A stretch of 37,678 nt of DNA, from positions 1-37,678 of the forward strand of contig CAZVLE010000111.1 in NCBI GenBank assembly GCA_964627855.1, in the 5' to 3' direction. Below, one piece after another: positions 24,899 to 34,574 of the stretch. A program made the translations under genes and the position numbers. The DNA is from CAZVLE01 sp964627855 (GTDB taxonomy: Bacteria; Bacillota; Dethiobacteria; DTU022). Within the stretch, counting starts at the first letter, position 1. The number at the start of each line of letters is the position of its first letter. The notes below the pieces were generated by a model. The model worked only from the letters and a program-made list of their open reading frames with translations. It searched no databases and had not been told where the DNA came from.

Positions 24899-27322
24899 AT
24901 GACCTGGGAAAAAGTTGCCAGTGATGAATTGGGTCTGACCGAACTACCAAAAAAAGTTGGCTTTAAAACTACTGCAGAGGTGCCTCCCTTAGAAGGCATG
25001 ATCGGACAGGAAAGAGCTGTTAAGGCAACCGATTTTGGTCTCCGGATTAAAAGGCCGGGGTTCAATATTTTCATGACCGGTTTAACCGGAACAGGAAAGT
25101 CAAGTTATGCTCAATCCATCATTAAAAAGATGTCTGCAGAAGAACCGGTGCCTGATGACTGGGTCTATGTATATAACTTTGAAAACCCTGGTGAACCCCT
25201 GGCAATGAACCTTCCGGCCGGAATGGGAACTGAGTTTTGCCATTGCATAGAGGAATTGCTGGAAGATTTAAAGGTAAACATTCCCAAGGCTTTTGATGGA
25301 GAAGACTATGAACGGCAAAAATCTGTTTACGTCAAGCAATTTCAGGAGGCACGGGCAACTCTTTTCGAGGAACTGAATAAAAAAGCCCAGGAAAAGGGTT
25401 TTGCCCTGAAAAGAACCAGTTCCGGTTTTGTTACAATTCCCCTGGTCGAGGGAGAACAGATCAGTGAAGAAGATTATGCCAAGCTTGAGCAGGAGAAAAA
25501 GGATGAACTGGAAAAAAAGTCAACTGAAGTACAGATTAAGGCCATGGAAATTATGCGCCGCATTCAGAAGGTAGAAAAAGATCTTAAAGAACAGCTGAAG
25601 GAGCTTGACCAGAAGATCGGTCTTTCGGCTATTGGCCATCTCTTCAATGAACTGGTAGAGAATTATACCGATTATCCAGCTTTAAAGAAATATCTCGAGG
25701 CCTACCAGGAAGATGTCCTTTCAAACCTGGCCGATTTCAGAAGTGATGAAGAAGAACAGCAGAATCCCATGCTCTGGCTGAGGCGCCAGAGCCAGGAGCA
25801 GGCAGATCAGCGTTACAAGGTAAACCTGCTGGTAGATAACCGGGAGACTGAAGGTGCACCAATGGTTTATGAAACCAACCCTTCTTACTATAACCTTTTG
25901 GGGCGCGTTGAATATGAAAACCGTTTTGGTATGGTTGTTACTGACTTCATGATGATCAAGGCTGGAGCTTTGCACAGAGCCAATGGCGGCTACCTGATCT
26001 TGCAGGCCAGAGATGTTCTGACGGCCATGCAATCATGGGATGTTTTGAAGCGCGTTTTACGCACCAGGGAGATTCGAATCGAAAATATCGGTGAGCATTT
26101 TGGTTTGGTAGCCATGGCAACGCTGCGGCCAGAGCCAATTCCTCTCAACATTAAGGTAATCATGATCGGCAACCCCTACCTTTACCATCTTCTTTACCAC
26201 TATGACGAGGATTTCCGCAAACTCTTCAAGGTTAAAGCGGATTTTGACATAGAAATGGACAGGGCCGAGGATAACTTGATCAAGATGGCCGGTTTCATAT
26301 CTTATCACTGTAATAAGCAAAAACTACGCCATTTTGACAGCTCGGCAGTAACAGAAATTGTCGAGTACAGCACGAGACTGGCGGAAAACCGTGAAAAAAT
26401 GAGCACCCGTTTCAATGAAATTGTGGATGTTCTTTTTGAAGCGGATGCCTGGGCTGATCTTGATGGCGAGGAAGTGGTCGGTCAGAAACATGTTGAAAAA
26501 GCCCTCGAAGAGATGGTTTACCGGTCTAACAAGTACGAGCAAAAAATAATCGAGGCGATCGGTAAGGGAGAGATTCTGCTTGACCTGAAAGACAAAATGG
26601 TTGGTCAGATTAATGCCTTATCGGTTATCGACCAGGGTGACTATCGTTTTGGGAGGCCGTCGAGGATTACGGCATCAACTTACCTGGGGCGCAAAGGTAT
26701 TATCAATATCGAAAGAGAAAGCGATTTGAGCGGAAACATTCACAATAAGGGAGTTTTGATCTTAAGCGGTCATCTGGGAATGCGTTACGGCTCACTGACG
26801 CCCCTAAATTTAACGGCCAGCTTATGTTTTGAACAGTCATACGGCGGTGTAGATGGTGACAGCGCTTCTGCCGCTGAGCTGTTTTGCCTGCTTTCAAGCC
26901 TGGCCGAGGTTCCGCTCAGACAGGATCTGGCTGTAACCGGCTCAATCAACCAGAAGGGAGAAATACAGCCAGTCGGCGGGATCAGTGCAAAAATAGAAGG
27001 TTTTTATGCCGCCTGTAAAACGGTCGGGTTGACTGGTGAACAGGGTGTAATCATTCCGGCAAAAAATCGCAATGCCCTGATGTTAAAAAAAGAAATTGTT
27101 GAAGCCGTTGAAAATGGAGATTTTAATATTTACAGCATCAATACGGTCGACGAAGGTCTGGAACTTCTAACCGGTCTTGAAGTTGGCGGTCTAGAGGAAG
27201 ACGGTACTTTTACAAAAGACAGTTTCAATGAAAAGGTGCTGCAAAAATTAATTAGCTACAACCAAACCATGCGAAAGGAAGCGACTGAAGATGCCAGGGG
27301 GGCGGAAACAGATAAAAAGTAG
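24899..27322 (+). CDS. Lon-like ATP-dependent protease (AAA domain plus S16 Lon protease domain)
   Basis: Cytoplasmic ATP-dependent protease. Walker A GLTGTGKS (61-68) lies close to the N-terminus, without the classical LonA substrate-binding N domain. A long charged helical insert (about 120-260) lies inside the ATPase region, with a YENRFG and LHRANGGYLILQARD core after it. The C-terminal Lon domain has the catalytic dyad Ser655 (VDGDSASAAEL) and Lys698 (GGISAKIEGF), 43 residues apart as in E. coli Lon. The family matches the AAA_32/LonB-type predicted proteases of Firmicutes, usually about 800 residues; this has 807. The start ATG 24899 follows GGAGAGGAGAG. It overlaps trmL by 32 bases. 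Confidence 0.9.
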   Translation: MTWEKVASDELGLTELPKKVGFKTTAEVPPLEGMIGQERAVKATDFGLRIKRPGFNIFMTGLTGTGKSSYAQSIIKKMSAEEPVPDDWVYVYNFENPGEPLAMNLPAGMGTEFCHCIEELLEDLKVNIPKAFDGEDYERQKSVYVKQFQEARATLFEELNKKAQEKGFALKRTSSGFVTIPLVEGEQISEEDYAKLEQEKKDELEKKSTEVQIKAMEIMRRIQKVEKDLKEQLKELDQKIGLSAIGHLFNELVENYTDYPALKKYLEAYQEDVLSNLADFRSDEEEQQNPMLWLRRQSQEQADQRYKVNLLVDNRETEGAPMVYETNPSYYNLLGRVEYENRFGMVVTDFMMIKAGALHRANGGYLILQARDVLTAMQSWDVLKRVLRTREIRIENIGEHFGLVAMATLRPEPIPLNIKVIMIGNPYLYHLLYHYDEDFRKLFKVKADFDIEMDRAEDNLIKMAGFISYHCNKQKLRHFDSSAVTEIVEYSTRLAENREKMSTRFNEIVDVLFEADAWADLDGEEVVGQKHVEKALEEMVYRSNKYEQKIIEAIGKGEILLDLKDKMVGQINALSVIDQGDYRFGRPSRITASTYLGRKGIINIERESDLSGNIHNKGVLILSGHLGMRYGSLTPLNLTASLCFEQSYGGVDGDSASAAELFCLLSSLAEVPLRQDLAVTGSINQKGEIQPVGGISAKIEGFYAACKTVGLTGEQGVIIPAKNRNALMLKKEIVEAVENGDFNIYSINTVDEGLELLTGLEVGGLEEDGTFTKDSFNEKVLQKLISYNQTMRKEATEDARGAETDKK

Positions 27323-27830
27323 TCTTAATAATACCGCCTGCCATAAAAGCAATTACAGCAGCAGTTCCGGTCTTCACGTGGTGTTGGTCGAACCTGAAAT
27401 ACCGCCCAATACCGGCAATGTAGCCAGGACCTGCGTCATGACGGCAACCAGGCTGCACCTGGTAGAACCACTCGGATTTTCTCTGTCCGCGAAGGAAGTT
27501 CGTCGCTCAGGCCTTGATTATTGGCAATTTCTTGACTTGGAAGTACATAGCAATTTTTCTGTTTTAAAAACGAACTTCCCGCAGGGTCGTTTCATTTTCT
27601 TTTCAACCAGCGGCAAGTCTTATTATCATCAGGTAACTTATCGTGAAAATGACTTTCTCGTTTTTGGTTGCGAAACTAAAGGGCTACCCAAAGCGATACT
27701 GGATGAGGCCGAACTGACAGTGCGCATTCCCATGGTTGAACAGATTCCCCGTTCACTTAACTTAGGTAACTCGGTAGCCCTGGTTCTCTACGAAGCGCTG
27801 CGGCAGAAGGGCTTTCCCGGCATGCATTAA
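27291..27830 (+). CDS. trmL: tRNA (cytidine/uridine-34 2'-O)-methyltransferase (SPOUT family)
   Basis: Methylates the ribose of the wobble base in certain tRNA-Leu species. The knotted SPOUT core is visible: LHVVLVEPEIPPNTGNVART near residue 28, LVFGCETKGLP, and IPMVEQIPRSLNLGNSVALVLYEALRQ (SAM-binding knot). The conserved part normally starts with Met right before LHVVLVEPEIP, while this frame has about 27 extra residues. The ATG at 27291 has AAGGAAG upstream and is kept, but a later non-ATG start cannot be ruled out. It overlaps the protease gene end. Confidence 0.92.
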   Translation: MPGGRKQIKSSLNNTACHKSNYSSSSGLHVVLVEPEIPPNTGNVARTCVMTATRLHLVEPLGFSLSAKEVRRSGLDYWQFLDLEVHSNFSVLKTNFPQGRFIFFSTSGKSYYHQVTYRENDFLVFGCETKGLPKAILDEAELTVRIPMVEQIPRSLNLGNSVALVLYEALRQKGFPGMH

Positions 27831-27845
27831 GGACTTACACAGTCC
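27831..27845 (+). terminator. Weak terminator-like hairpin after trmL
   Basis: GGACT (27831-27835) and AGTCC (27841-27845) form a 5-bp stem with a five-base loop, followed by CTTTATTC. It begins right after the trmL stop codon. The rest of the 27846-27936 gap shows only a second copy of GGCATGCATTA, shared with the trmL 3' end. Confidence 0.4.
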
Positions 27846-27936
27846 CTTTATTCAGCTCAGGCTGCTGGTTGGCATGCATTACGAAACTTATGAGCAGTTT
27901 GGAAGCGGAAAAGTGCTTTAAAAATACTGGTGCAAG

Positions 27937-29013
27937 TTAAGCCTCAGTGCTCTCACCTGTTTCCTCGCTGATGCGTTTATCCAAATAGTAGTGAACAAGA
28001 AGGACCTTCAGGGTGGCAGTAATAGGAATCGCCAGGATGATGCCGAGCAGACCCATTAGTTGTCCTCCGATCAGAACGATAATGATTACCGTAAGAGGGC
28101 TTAAGTCAGTAGCTTTGCCGAGGAAAAATGGTGTAAAGACAAAGGCGTCAAGGATCTGGACTAGAACATAGAGCAATACAACGAGAAAAAAGTTTGGCGT
28201 ATCAGGCATCAGGCTGAGTAGCAGGGCCGGCACAGTAGCAACTATCGGTCCAATGTAGAGAATAATATTGAAGGCGCCGGCAATAATTCCGAGCAGCAGG
28301 GCAAAGGGCATGCCCAATAGCGTAAGGCCAAGCCAGGTTAGTAACCCGACAAAGACGCATTTGAGAAGCGTGCCGCGTATATAAGCTCCGACTTTGGCAT
28401 CTATTGTACCGAGCAGGTGAGCGATGTTTTCCTTATAAATAATCGGAAAAAGTAAGGTTAAATTTTTTCTGGCCTTTCCGAGATCCTGCACTATATAGAA
28501 GACAAGAAATACGAGGACAAGAACAACCCAAATTTGTGTAACTACGCTCATCGAAATAGATGTTAGTATGCGTAAAATTTGCTGAACATTTCCCGGCACC
28601 TGCCTGACAAACTGATTGCTATACTCGATAAAAATCTCTGTCAGTTCAAGGTTGAATCTCTGATCAAGTTCTTCGAGCTGCGAAATAATGTGCGGTAGAT
28701 CCTGAATAATTTCTGTCGTAAAGAAAAAAAGCAGTTGCCTCATCTCGACAATAAGGCCTGGAATGAGAAGGTAAAATAGCAGGACTACTGTGATCAGGAT
28801 GAGGAGTGATGATATTATTGCGGCAACAACAGGTTTGATCTTCATGCCGATCAGAAAGCTAACCAGAGGGTTTATACAGTAGACAAGAAAGATAGCAATG
28901 ATCAATAAAGATATTACCGGAGCCAGCTTGATGATAGCCCAGATCAAGATAAATACTGCTGTAGCGATGAGAACAATTTTTAAGGCAAGGCGGGTTTCTC
29001 TGTCTTTGAACAC
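27937..29013 (-). CDS. AI-2E family transporter (PF01594-type membrane protein)
   Basis: Polytopic membrane protein of the family named after the AI-2 exporter TqsA; most members have unknown cargo, and some are ion antiporters. About eight hydrophobic segments, with two at the N-terminus, a long soluble section (about 110-150), and the C-terminal signature VLVQILDAFVFTPFFLGKATDLSPLTVIIIVLIGGQLMGLLGIILAIPITATLKV. The 358 residues are normal. The start is GTG 29013 with GGAG about ten bases upstream. It is a stand-alone gene on the minus strand. Confidence 0.9.
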   Translation of the reverse strand: MFKDRETRLALKIVLIATAVFILIWAIIKLAPVISLLIIAIFLVYCINPLVSFLIGMKIKPVVAAIISSLLILITVVLLFYLLIPGLIVEMRQLLFFFTTEIIQDLPHIISQLEELDQRFNLELTEIFIEYSNQFVRQVPGNVQQILRILTSISMSVVTQIWVVLVLVFLVFYIVQDLGKARKNLTLLFPIIYKENIAHLLGTIDAKVGAYIRGTLLKCVFVGLLTWLGLTLLGMPFALLLGIIAGAFNIILYIGPIVATVPALLLSLMPDTPNFFLVVLLYVLVQILDAFVFTPFFLGKATDLSPLTVIIIVLIGGQLMGLLGIILAIPITATLKVLLVHYYLDKRISEETGESTEA

Positions 29014-29071
29014 AACATATATCTCCGTTAATTGTTATCTGGACCCTGTCAGTTAATTATCTTTCTTTGTT

Positions 29072-29085
29072 GTAACTGCTCAGCC
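29072..29085 (+). repeat. Second copy of the inverted-repeat end motif
   Basis: GTAACTGCTCAGCC is shared exactly with 3693-3706. The sequence differs on both sides, and no complementary arm is found nearby. It may be a remnant or solo end of the same repeat family, or a binding site used twice. Confidence 0.45.
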
Positions 29086-29248
29086 GGCGCTATAAATATT
29101 TAATAACTGGTTTTGCCTTAATTACCGGATTACGCTTAAAAAAAGTTGTTAAGATATAAGATTTGCGCCGGTTATTTATTGCACAACAAGCGATCTAATT
29201 GTAGCATAAAGAAGGGTTTAAAAAAAGTAACCGGCCTAAAGGAACTCT

Positions 29249-29277
29249 TTGACAAAAAGTCGAAAGATCTTTATGGT
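29249..29277 (+). promoter_or_regulatory. Sigma-70-type promoter for dnaE
   Basis: A perfect TTGACA (29249-29254), 17-base spacer, and TATGGT (29272-29277). The expected start near 29284 gives a leader of about 38 bases. Confidence 0.65.
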
Positions 29278-29321
29278 GCAAAACCAGTTATAGTACAGAC
29301 AAAGAATAGAGGTTGAAAAGT

Positions 29322-32300
29322 TTGCCGGAATCAAGCTTTGTTCACCTGCACTGCCACACCGAATTCAGCCTGCTTGACGGTGCAGCAAGGATCAACAGGC
29401 TAATTGCCCGTGCAGTAGATAATAAAATGTCTGCTTTGGCCATTACCGATCACGGGACCATGTTTGGCGTAATCGATTTTTACAAGGCAGCAAAAAAGGC
29501 CGGCATCAAGCCGATTCTGGGTTGCGAAGTCTACGTAGCCCTGCGCTCACGGTTTGATAAGGAAGCTAAGGTTGATGATTCTCAATATCACCTGGTCCTG
29601 CTCGCAGAAAACAACAAAGGCTATCAAAACCTGATGCATCTTGTATCGGCCGGATACCTGGAGGGCTTTTATTATAAGCCAAGGGTAGACCGCCAGTTGC
29701 TGGAAAAACACAGCGAAGGCCTTATTGCGCTAAGCGCCTGCCTGGCAGGGGAAATACCATCATTAATTCTTAAGGGACAAACAGAAAAAGCGCGTGATAG
29801 TGCACGTTACTTTAAGAATTTATTCGGTCCTGAAAATTTCTTTCTTGAATTGCATGATCACGGCCTGGAAGAGCAAAATATTGTTAATAAAATCCTCAAA
29901 CAAATTTCTGTCGAAGAAGAGATTCCCATGGTGGCGTCAAATGATGTTCACTATTTATCGCGTGATGATGCCGGGGTACATGATGTATTGCTTTGCATTC
30001 AGACCGGGAAAACTGTTGAAGAAACAGATAGAATGCGTTTTGAATCTCAGGAATTTTATTTTAAAAATCCTGCTGAAATGGCTGAACGTTTTGCCGATTA
30101 TCCCGGTGCGATTAGTAACAGTCTCCTGATTGCCGAGCGCTGTAATGTTGAACAAGATTTTACCCAAATGCACCTTCCGGAGTATATTTTTAGCGGAGAT
30201 AACGATCCAAACAGCTACCTGGAAAAACTCTGCAAAACCGGCCTGAAGAATAGATATAAGGATATTACACCGGAAATTGAGCAAAGGCTGTATTATGAAC
30301 TTGAAGTAATCAAGCAGATGGATTATGCCAACTACTTCCTGATTATCTGCGACCTGATTGAATTTGCCAGGCAGGAAGGAGTTATTGTCGGGCCGGGCCG
30401 GGGTTCTGCTGCCGGCAGTCTGGTGGCTTACAGCCTCGGCATCACCAATATTGAACCGCTGCAGTTTGGGCTGCTCTTCGAAAGATTTTTAAATCCGGAA
30501 CGTATCTCCATGCCTGACATTGATATCGATTTCTGCGATGACAAACGTGACCGGATTCTTAATTATGTCACAGAAAAATACGGTCGGGATAAGGTAGCTC
30601 AGATTATTACTTTTGGCACCATGGCTGCCAGGGCCGCAGTGCGTGATGTCGGCCGTGCCCTTGCCATACCTTATGCCGAAGTTGACAGGATTGCCAAATT
30701 GATTCCCACAGAACCAAACATGACCATAGAAAAAGCTCTCAAGCAGAGCAAGGAGCTTAAAACCCTTTACCATGAGGAACAGTATCGTTACCTGCTTGAT
30801 ACTTCAATGGCCGTAGAAGGAATGCCCCGCCATGCTTCTACCCATGCAGCTGGTGTGGTGATAGCCAGGGAGCCTCTTGTCAATTATGTTCCACTTTACA
30901 AGATGGCTGATACAGCCGTTGTAACCCAGTTTCCGATGAACACCCTGGAAGAACTCGGTCTTTTGAAAATGGATTTTTTAGGCCTTAAAACTCTCAGCAT
31001 CATCGGAAAAGCGCTGGAAAACATTGAAAAACGCCATAACCTCAAACTAAATATAGAAGATATTCCCCTTGAAGATAGCGCTACTTATACAATGTTATCT
31101 CAGGGCGAGACTACAGGTACCTTTCAGCTGGAAAGTACTGGTATGCGCTCGGTCTTGAGGGAACTTTTACCGAATAAGTTTGAAGATATCATTGCAGTCG
31201 TTGCCCTCTACCGGCCCGGCCCGATGGAACAGATCCCTACTTTTGTCCGCAGTAAGCACGGTAAACGAGACATCAAATACGCGCACCCAATTCTCGAGCC
31301 GATTTTAAATGAAACATACGGTGTCATTGTTTACCAGGAGCAGATTATGGAAATAGCCGCCCGTATGGCCGGTTTTTCACTGGGCCAGGCTGACCTGTTG
31401 CGTCGTGCGATCGGTAAAAAGAAAAAAGAGATTCTTGATGAGCAGCGCCAGCTATTTATCGAAGGATGCCTGAATAATGGTTATTCCCCGGAGCTGGCTA
31501 ATGAAATTTATGACCTGATCCTTAAATTTGCCTCCTATGGTTTTAACAAGTCTCATGCGGCAGCCTATGCACTGATAGCTTACCAAACCGCTTATCTGAA
31601 AGCCAATTACCCGGTCGAATATATGGCAGCCCTGCTTACGGTACATTTTGCCAACAGTGATAAAGTTGCTCTCTACATCAGCGATTGCCGCCGGATGGGT
31701 ATAAATGTACTCCCGCCGGATATCAATGAAAGTGATATCGACTTTACCGTGGTAAGCGAAGATAAGGTCCGTTTTGGCCTTGCTGCAGTTAAGAACGTAG
31801 GGCAGGGGGCGATCGAATCGATTATTAAGGCCCGCAAAGAAAAACCCTATTTATCTCTATGTGATTTTGCTTCTCGCATTGATCTGAGAGCTTGCAACCG
31901 CAAGACTTTGGAAAGCCTGGTTAAATGCGGAGCTTTTGATTCCCTCGGCGGACACAGAGCCCAATACCTAAACGCGATTGACGATGTTTTGGCCCAGGGT
32001 CATTGCGCCCAGCAGGAAAGGGAAAATGGTCAAATCTCGATGTTCTCGCTGATGGATAGTAAAGTCCAGGAGGAGCTGCTTACGGATAACCTGAACGATA
32101 TTGAGCCATTTTCCGAAAAAGAAAGACTGTCACAGGAAAAAGAAATGCTTGGCCTCTACATTACCGGGCATCCCTTAGAGCCTTATCGAAATCTACTTCA
32201 ACAAACACCCAACCTGGTTCCCTGTGCTGAATTGACTGATTGTGTTGATAATCAACAGGTTCTGGTTGGGGGTATAATTGCTGCAATTCGTAAATTCTAT

Positions 32301-32768
32301 ACGAAAAAGAATAAGCAAATGGCTTTTGCCAGGCTGGAAGACCTGACGGGTAGCGTCGAACTGGTAGTTTTTCCTGATCTGCTTGAAAAATACTCTACCC
32401 TTCTCGACGAAGACAGCCTGGTTATGGTTGAAGGTAGAACAGACGTGAAAGAAGAAGAAGATGTTAAAATATTAGCCAGTATAATTCGACCTTTGGTCAA
32501 GGTTAGAAAAAACTACCGTCTGATCATTGGTGAAGGCCACGATCAGGAAATACTGGAAAACCTGAAAAATACCCTGCTGGCTGAAAATGGTGATATGCCG
32601 GTATCTCTATATTTCAAAAAGGACCAGCGAACGCTTGCTCTTGACGAAGAATACTGGATTAGTGCTCACCCGGCCTGTCGTCGACGGTTGGAGGGATTGC
32701 TGGGAGAAGAAAACGTCATTGAGCAAATCGAAAGTGAACCTGTCAATAACAGTCAGGTAAGTTTGTAA
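29322..32768 (+). CDS. dnaE: DNA polymerase III alpha subunit DnaE
   Basis: Replicative C-family DNA polymerase. The N-terminal PHP domain begins with FVHLHCHTEFSLLDG; the palm holds PDIDIDFCDDKRD with catalytic aspartates at about 399-403, preceded by GPGRGSAAGSLVAY. The chain continues through the beta-binding and helix-hairpin-helix regions to an OB-fold (about residue 980-1060, QVLVGGIIAAIRKFYTKKNKQMAFARLEDLTG). The 1148 residues match DnaE rather than PolC, as no exonuclease insert interrupts the PHP domain. TTG 29322 is preferred because GAGG sits nine bases upstream; an in-frame TTG at 29313 abuts that site. It has its own promoter and precedes pyk by 36 bases. Confidence 0.97.
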   Translation: MPESSFVHLHCHTEFSLLDGAARINRLIARAVDNKMSALAITDHGTMFGVIDFYKAAKKAGIKPILGCEVYVALRSRFDKEAKVDDSQYHLVLLAENNKGYQNLMHLVSAGYLEGFYYKPRVDRQLLEKHSEGLIALSACLAGEIPSLILKGQTEKARDSARYFKNLFGPENFFLELHDHGLEEQNIVNKILKQISVEEEIPMVASNDVHYLSRDDAGVHDVLLCIQTGKTVEETDRMRFESQEFYFKNPAEMAERFADYPGAISNSLLIAERCNVEQDFTQMHLPEYIFSGDNDPNSYLEKLCKTGLKNRYKDITPEIEQRLYYELEVIKQMDYANYFLIICDLIEFARQEGVIVGPGRGSAAGSLVAYSLGITNIEPLQFGLLFERFLNPERISMPDIDIDFCDDKRDRILNYVTEKYGRDKVAQIITFGTMAARAAVRDVGRALAIPYAEVDRIAKLIPTEPNMTIEKALKQSKELKTLYHEEQYRYLLDTSMAVEGMPRHASTHAAGVVIAREPLVNYVPLYKMADTAVVTQFPMNTLEELGLLKMDFLGLKTLSIIGKALENIEKRHNLKLNIEDIPLEDSATYTMLSQGETTGTFQLESTGMRSVLRELLPNKFEDIIAVVALYRPGPMEQIPTFVRSKHGKRDIKYAHPILEPILNETYGVIVYQEQIMEIAARMAGFSLGQADLLRRAIGKKKKEILDEQRQLFIEGCLNNGYSPELANEIYDLILKFASYGFNKSHAAAYALIAYQTAYLKANYPVEYMAALLTVHFANSDKVALYISDCRRMGINVLPPDINESDIDFTVVSEDKVRFGLAAVKNVGQGAIESIIKARKEKPYLSLCDFASRIDLRACNRKTLESLVKCGAFDSLGGHRAQYLNAIDDVLAQGHCAQQERENGQISMFSLMDSKVQEELLTDNLNDIEPFSEKERLSQEKEMLGLYITGHPLEPYRNLLQQTPNLVPCAELTDCVDNQQVLVGGIIAAIRKFYTKKNKQMAFARLEDLTGSVELVVFPDLLEKYSTLLDEDSLVMVEGRTDVKEEEDVKILASIIRPLVKVRKNYRLIIGEGHDQEILENLKNTLLAENGDMPVSLYFKKDQRTLALDEEYWISAHPACRRRLEGLLGEENVIEQIESEPVNNSQVSL

Positions 32769-32804
32769 GAGTATGACATTCAGATTGCAACAGGGGGTCA
32801 GACG

Positions 32805-34553
32805 ATGCGAAGAACAAAAATTGTCTGCACGATTGGACCGAGTATAGATGCAGAAGAGAAAATAAGAGAAATGCTCGCGGCCGGGATGGATGTAGCCAGG
32901 CTAAATCTTTCACATGGTAAAAGGGAAGACCATCTTCGTCGACTTGAACTGATCGCTGCTTTAAGTAAGAGCATGAAAAGAAATGTTGGTTTTCTCTTTG
33001 ACACGCGTGGACCGGAAGTGAGAACCGGCGACCTGGCAAGTGAATATGTAGTTTTAGAAGAAGGCCAAAAGTTTATTCTCACGACCAGTTCAGTCAAGGG
33101 CAATGATAGCAGGGTATCGGTTACTTATTCTGATCTGCACCTGGATCTTAAACCAGGCTGTCCAATCCTGATTGATGATGGTTTGATCGAATTGAAGGTC
33201 CAAGAGATCAAAGATAGGGATATAATCTGTATTGTTACGCACGGTGGAGAACTGCGCAGTTACAAGGGCTTGAATACACCGGGGACAAGAATTAATTTAC
33301 CGGCTATAGGCAGCGAAGATCGGGCTGATATCAAGGTGGCTCTTGAAAATGAAGTTGATTTTCTGGCTGCTTCTTTCACACGAAGCGCAGCTGACATTAT
33401 CGAAATCAGGCAGCTGGTCGAAGAAAACCGGGGCAGTATTATGATCCTGGCCAAGATTGAGAGCAAAGAAGGCGTGGATAATTTTGATGAGATTTTAGAA
33501 GTTGCCGACGGAATTATGGTTGCTCGCGGGGATCTGGGTGTAGAAATACCAACAGAGGATGTCCCTCTTTTGCAGAAAGACTTTATTCGGAAATGCAACC
33601 TGGTCGGCAAGCCTGTTATTACAGCCACGCAGATGTTGGATAGCATGATTCGTAACCCAAGGCCAACCAGGGCTGAAGCGAGTGATGTAGCCAATGCGAT
33701 TTTTGACGGAACTGATGCAGTAATGCTCTCCGGTGAAACTGCAGTGGGGCGCTTTCCGGTAGAAGCAGTCCAGACTATGAGCCGGATAGCCATACGCACA
33801 GAAGAAAATCTTGATTACAAAAAAATCATGGATGACCTGAGTCCTGCTATTGATCGTACAGTGACCGACGCAATCAGTTATGCCACATGTCACATTGCCC
33901 ATGAACTGGATGTTGATGCAATTATTACGGCAACGCAGTCAGGGCATACCGCACGTATGGTTTCAAAATTCAAACCACGAGCCCCAATAGTGGCCGTATC
34001 TTCACGCCGCAAGGTGGCAGCGCAATTGACGCTGACCTGGGGAGTCCATGCCGTAGTTTGTCCCCCGGTCAATTCAACAGACGATATGTTCTTTAATGCA
34101 ATCCAGGCTTCACTGAAAGAAGATTTGATTTCCGACGGGGATCTGGTTGTCATCACGGCCGGCGTTCCGGTCGGAGTGTCAGGAACAACCAATTTGCTGA
34201 GAGTCGAAACAGTGGGGGAGATTATCGTGAAAGGTACAGGTGTCGGTAAAGCAGCGGCCAGTGGACCGGCTTTTATCGTGCGCAGCGAAAATGATCTCGA
34301 AAACTTTGCAGAGGGCCAGGTTATGGTAGCCAGGATGACAAACAAGAAATACATGCCGGCAATTCAAAAAGCAGCAGCATTCGTGACTGAAGAAGGCGGG
34401 CTGACTTCTCACGGTGCAATTGTAGCAATTAATCTTGGTAAACCTGCGATTGTTGGCGTTGAAAATGCCCTGGAATTGATTGAAAACGGAGAAATAATTA
34501 CTGTAGATGCTATCAGAGGCCTGATTTACCGCGGTAAGGCTAATGTTCTCTGA
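32805..34553 (+). CDS. pyk: Pyruvate kinase with C-terminal PEP-utilising-like domain
   Basis: Final ATP-forming step of glycolysis: PEP plus ADP to pyruvate plus ATP. The core carries RRTKIVCTIGPS, ARLNLSHG, ILAKIESKEGVDNFDEI (catalytic lysine), MVARGDLGVEIP and the MLDSMIRNPRPTRAEASDVANAIFDGTDAVMLSGETAVG segment. After about residue 475 comes an extra domain ending in GGLTSHGAIVAINLGKPAIVG with a conserved histidine (His536), as in Bacillus-type kinases of about 585 residues; this one has 582. The start ATG 32805 follows AGGGGGT. Cotranscription with dnaE is likely. Confidence 0.97.
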   Translation: MRRTKIVCTIGPSIDAEEKIREMLAAGMDVARLNLSHGKREDHLRRLELIAALSKSMKRNVGFLFDTRGPEVRTGDLASEYVVLEEGQKFILTTSSVKGNDSRVSVTYSDLHLDLKPGCPILIDDGLIELKVQEIKDRDIICIVTHGGELRSYKGLNTPGTRINLPAIGSEDRADIKVALENEVDFLAASFTRSAADIIEIRQLVEENRGSIMILAKIESKEGVDNFDEILEVADGIMVARGDLGVEIPTEDVPLLQKDFIRKCNLVGKPVITATQMLDSMIRNPRPTRAEASDVANAIFDGTDAVMLSGETAVGRFPVEAVQTMSRIAIRTEENLDYKKIMDDLSPAIDRTVTDAISYATCHIAHELDVDAIITATQSGHTARMVSKFKPRAPIVAVSSRRKVAAQLTLTWGVHAVVCPPVNSTDDMFFNAIQASLKEDLISDGDLVVITAGVPVGVSGTTNLLRVETVGEIIVKGTGVGKAAASGPAFIVRSENDLENFAEGQVMVARMTNKKYMPAIQKAAAFVTEEGGLTSHGAIVAINLGKPAIVGVENALELIENGEIITVDAIRGLIYRGKANVL

Positions 34554-34574
34554 TAAACTGCAAACGAACAGAAA

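Larger units (their letters stand above)
29014..29312. other. Intergenic region between divergent AI-2E transporter gene and dnaE
   Basis: Contains GTAACTGCTCAGCC (29072-29085), identical to an end of the element at 3692-3840 but without its partner arm here. Also contains an 8-bp inverted repeat GCCGGTTA/TAACCGGC (29167-29174 and 29228-29235) and the dnaE promoter. No small reading frame with a ribosome site was recognised. Confidence 0.5.
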
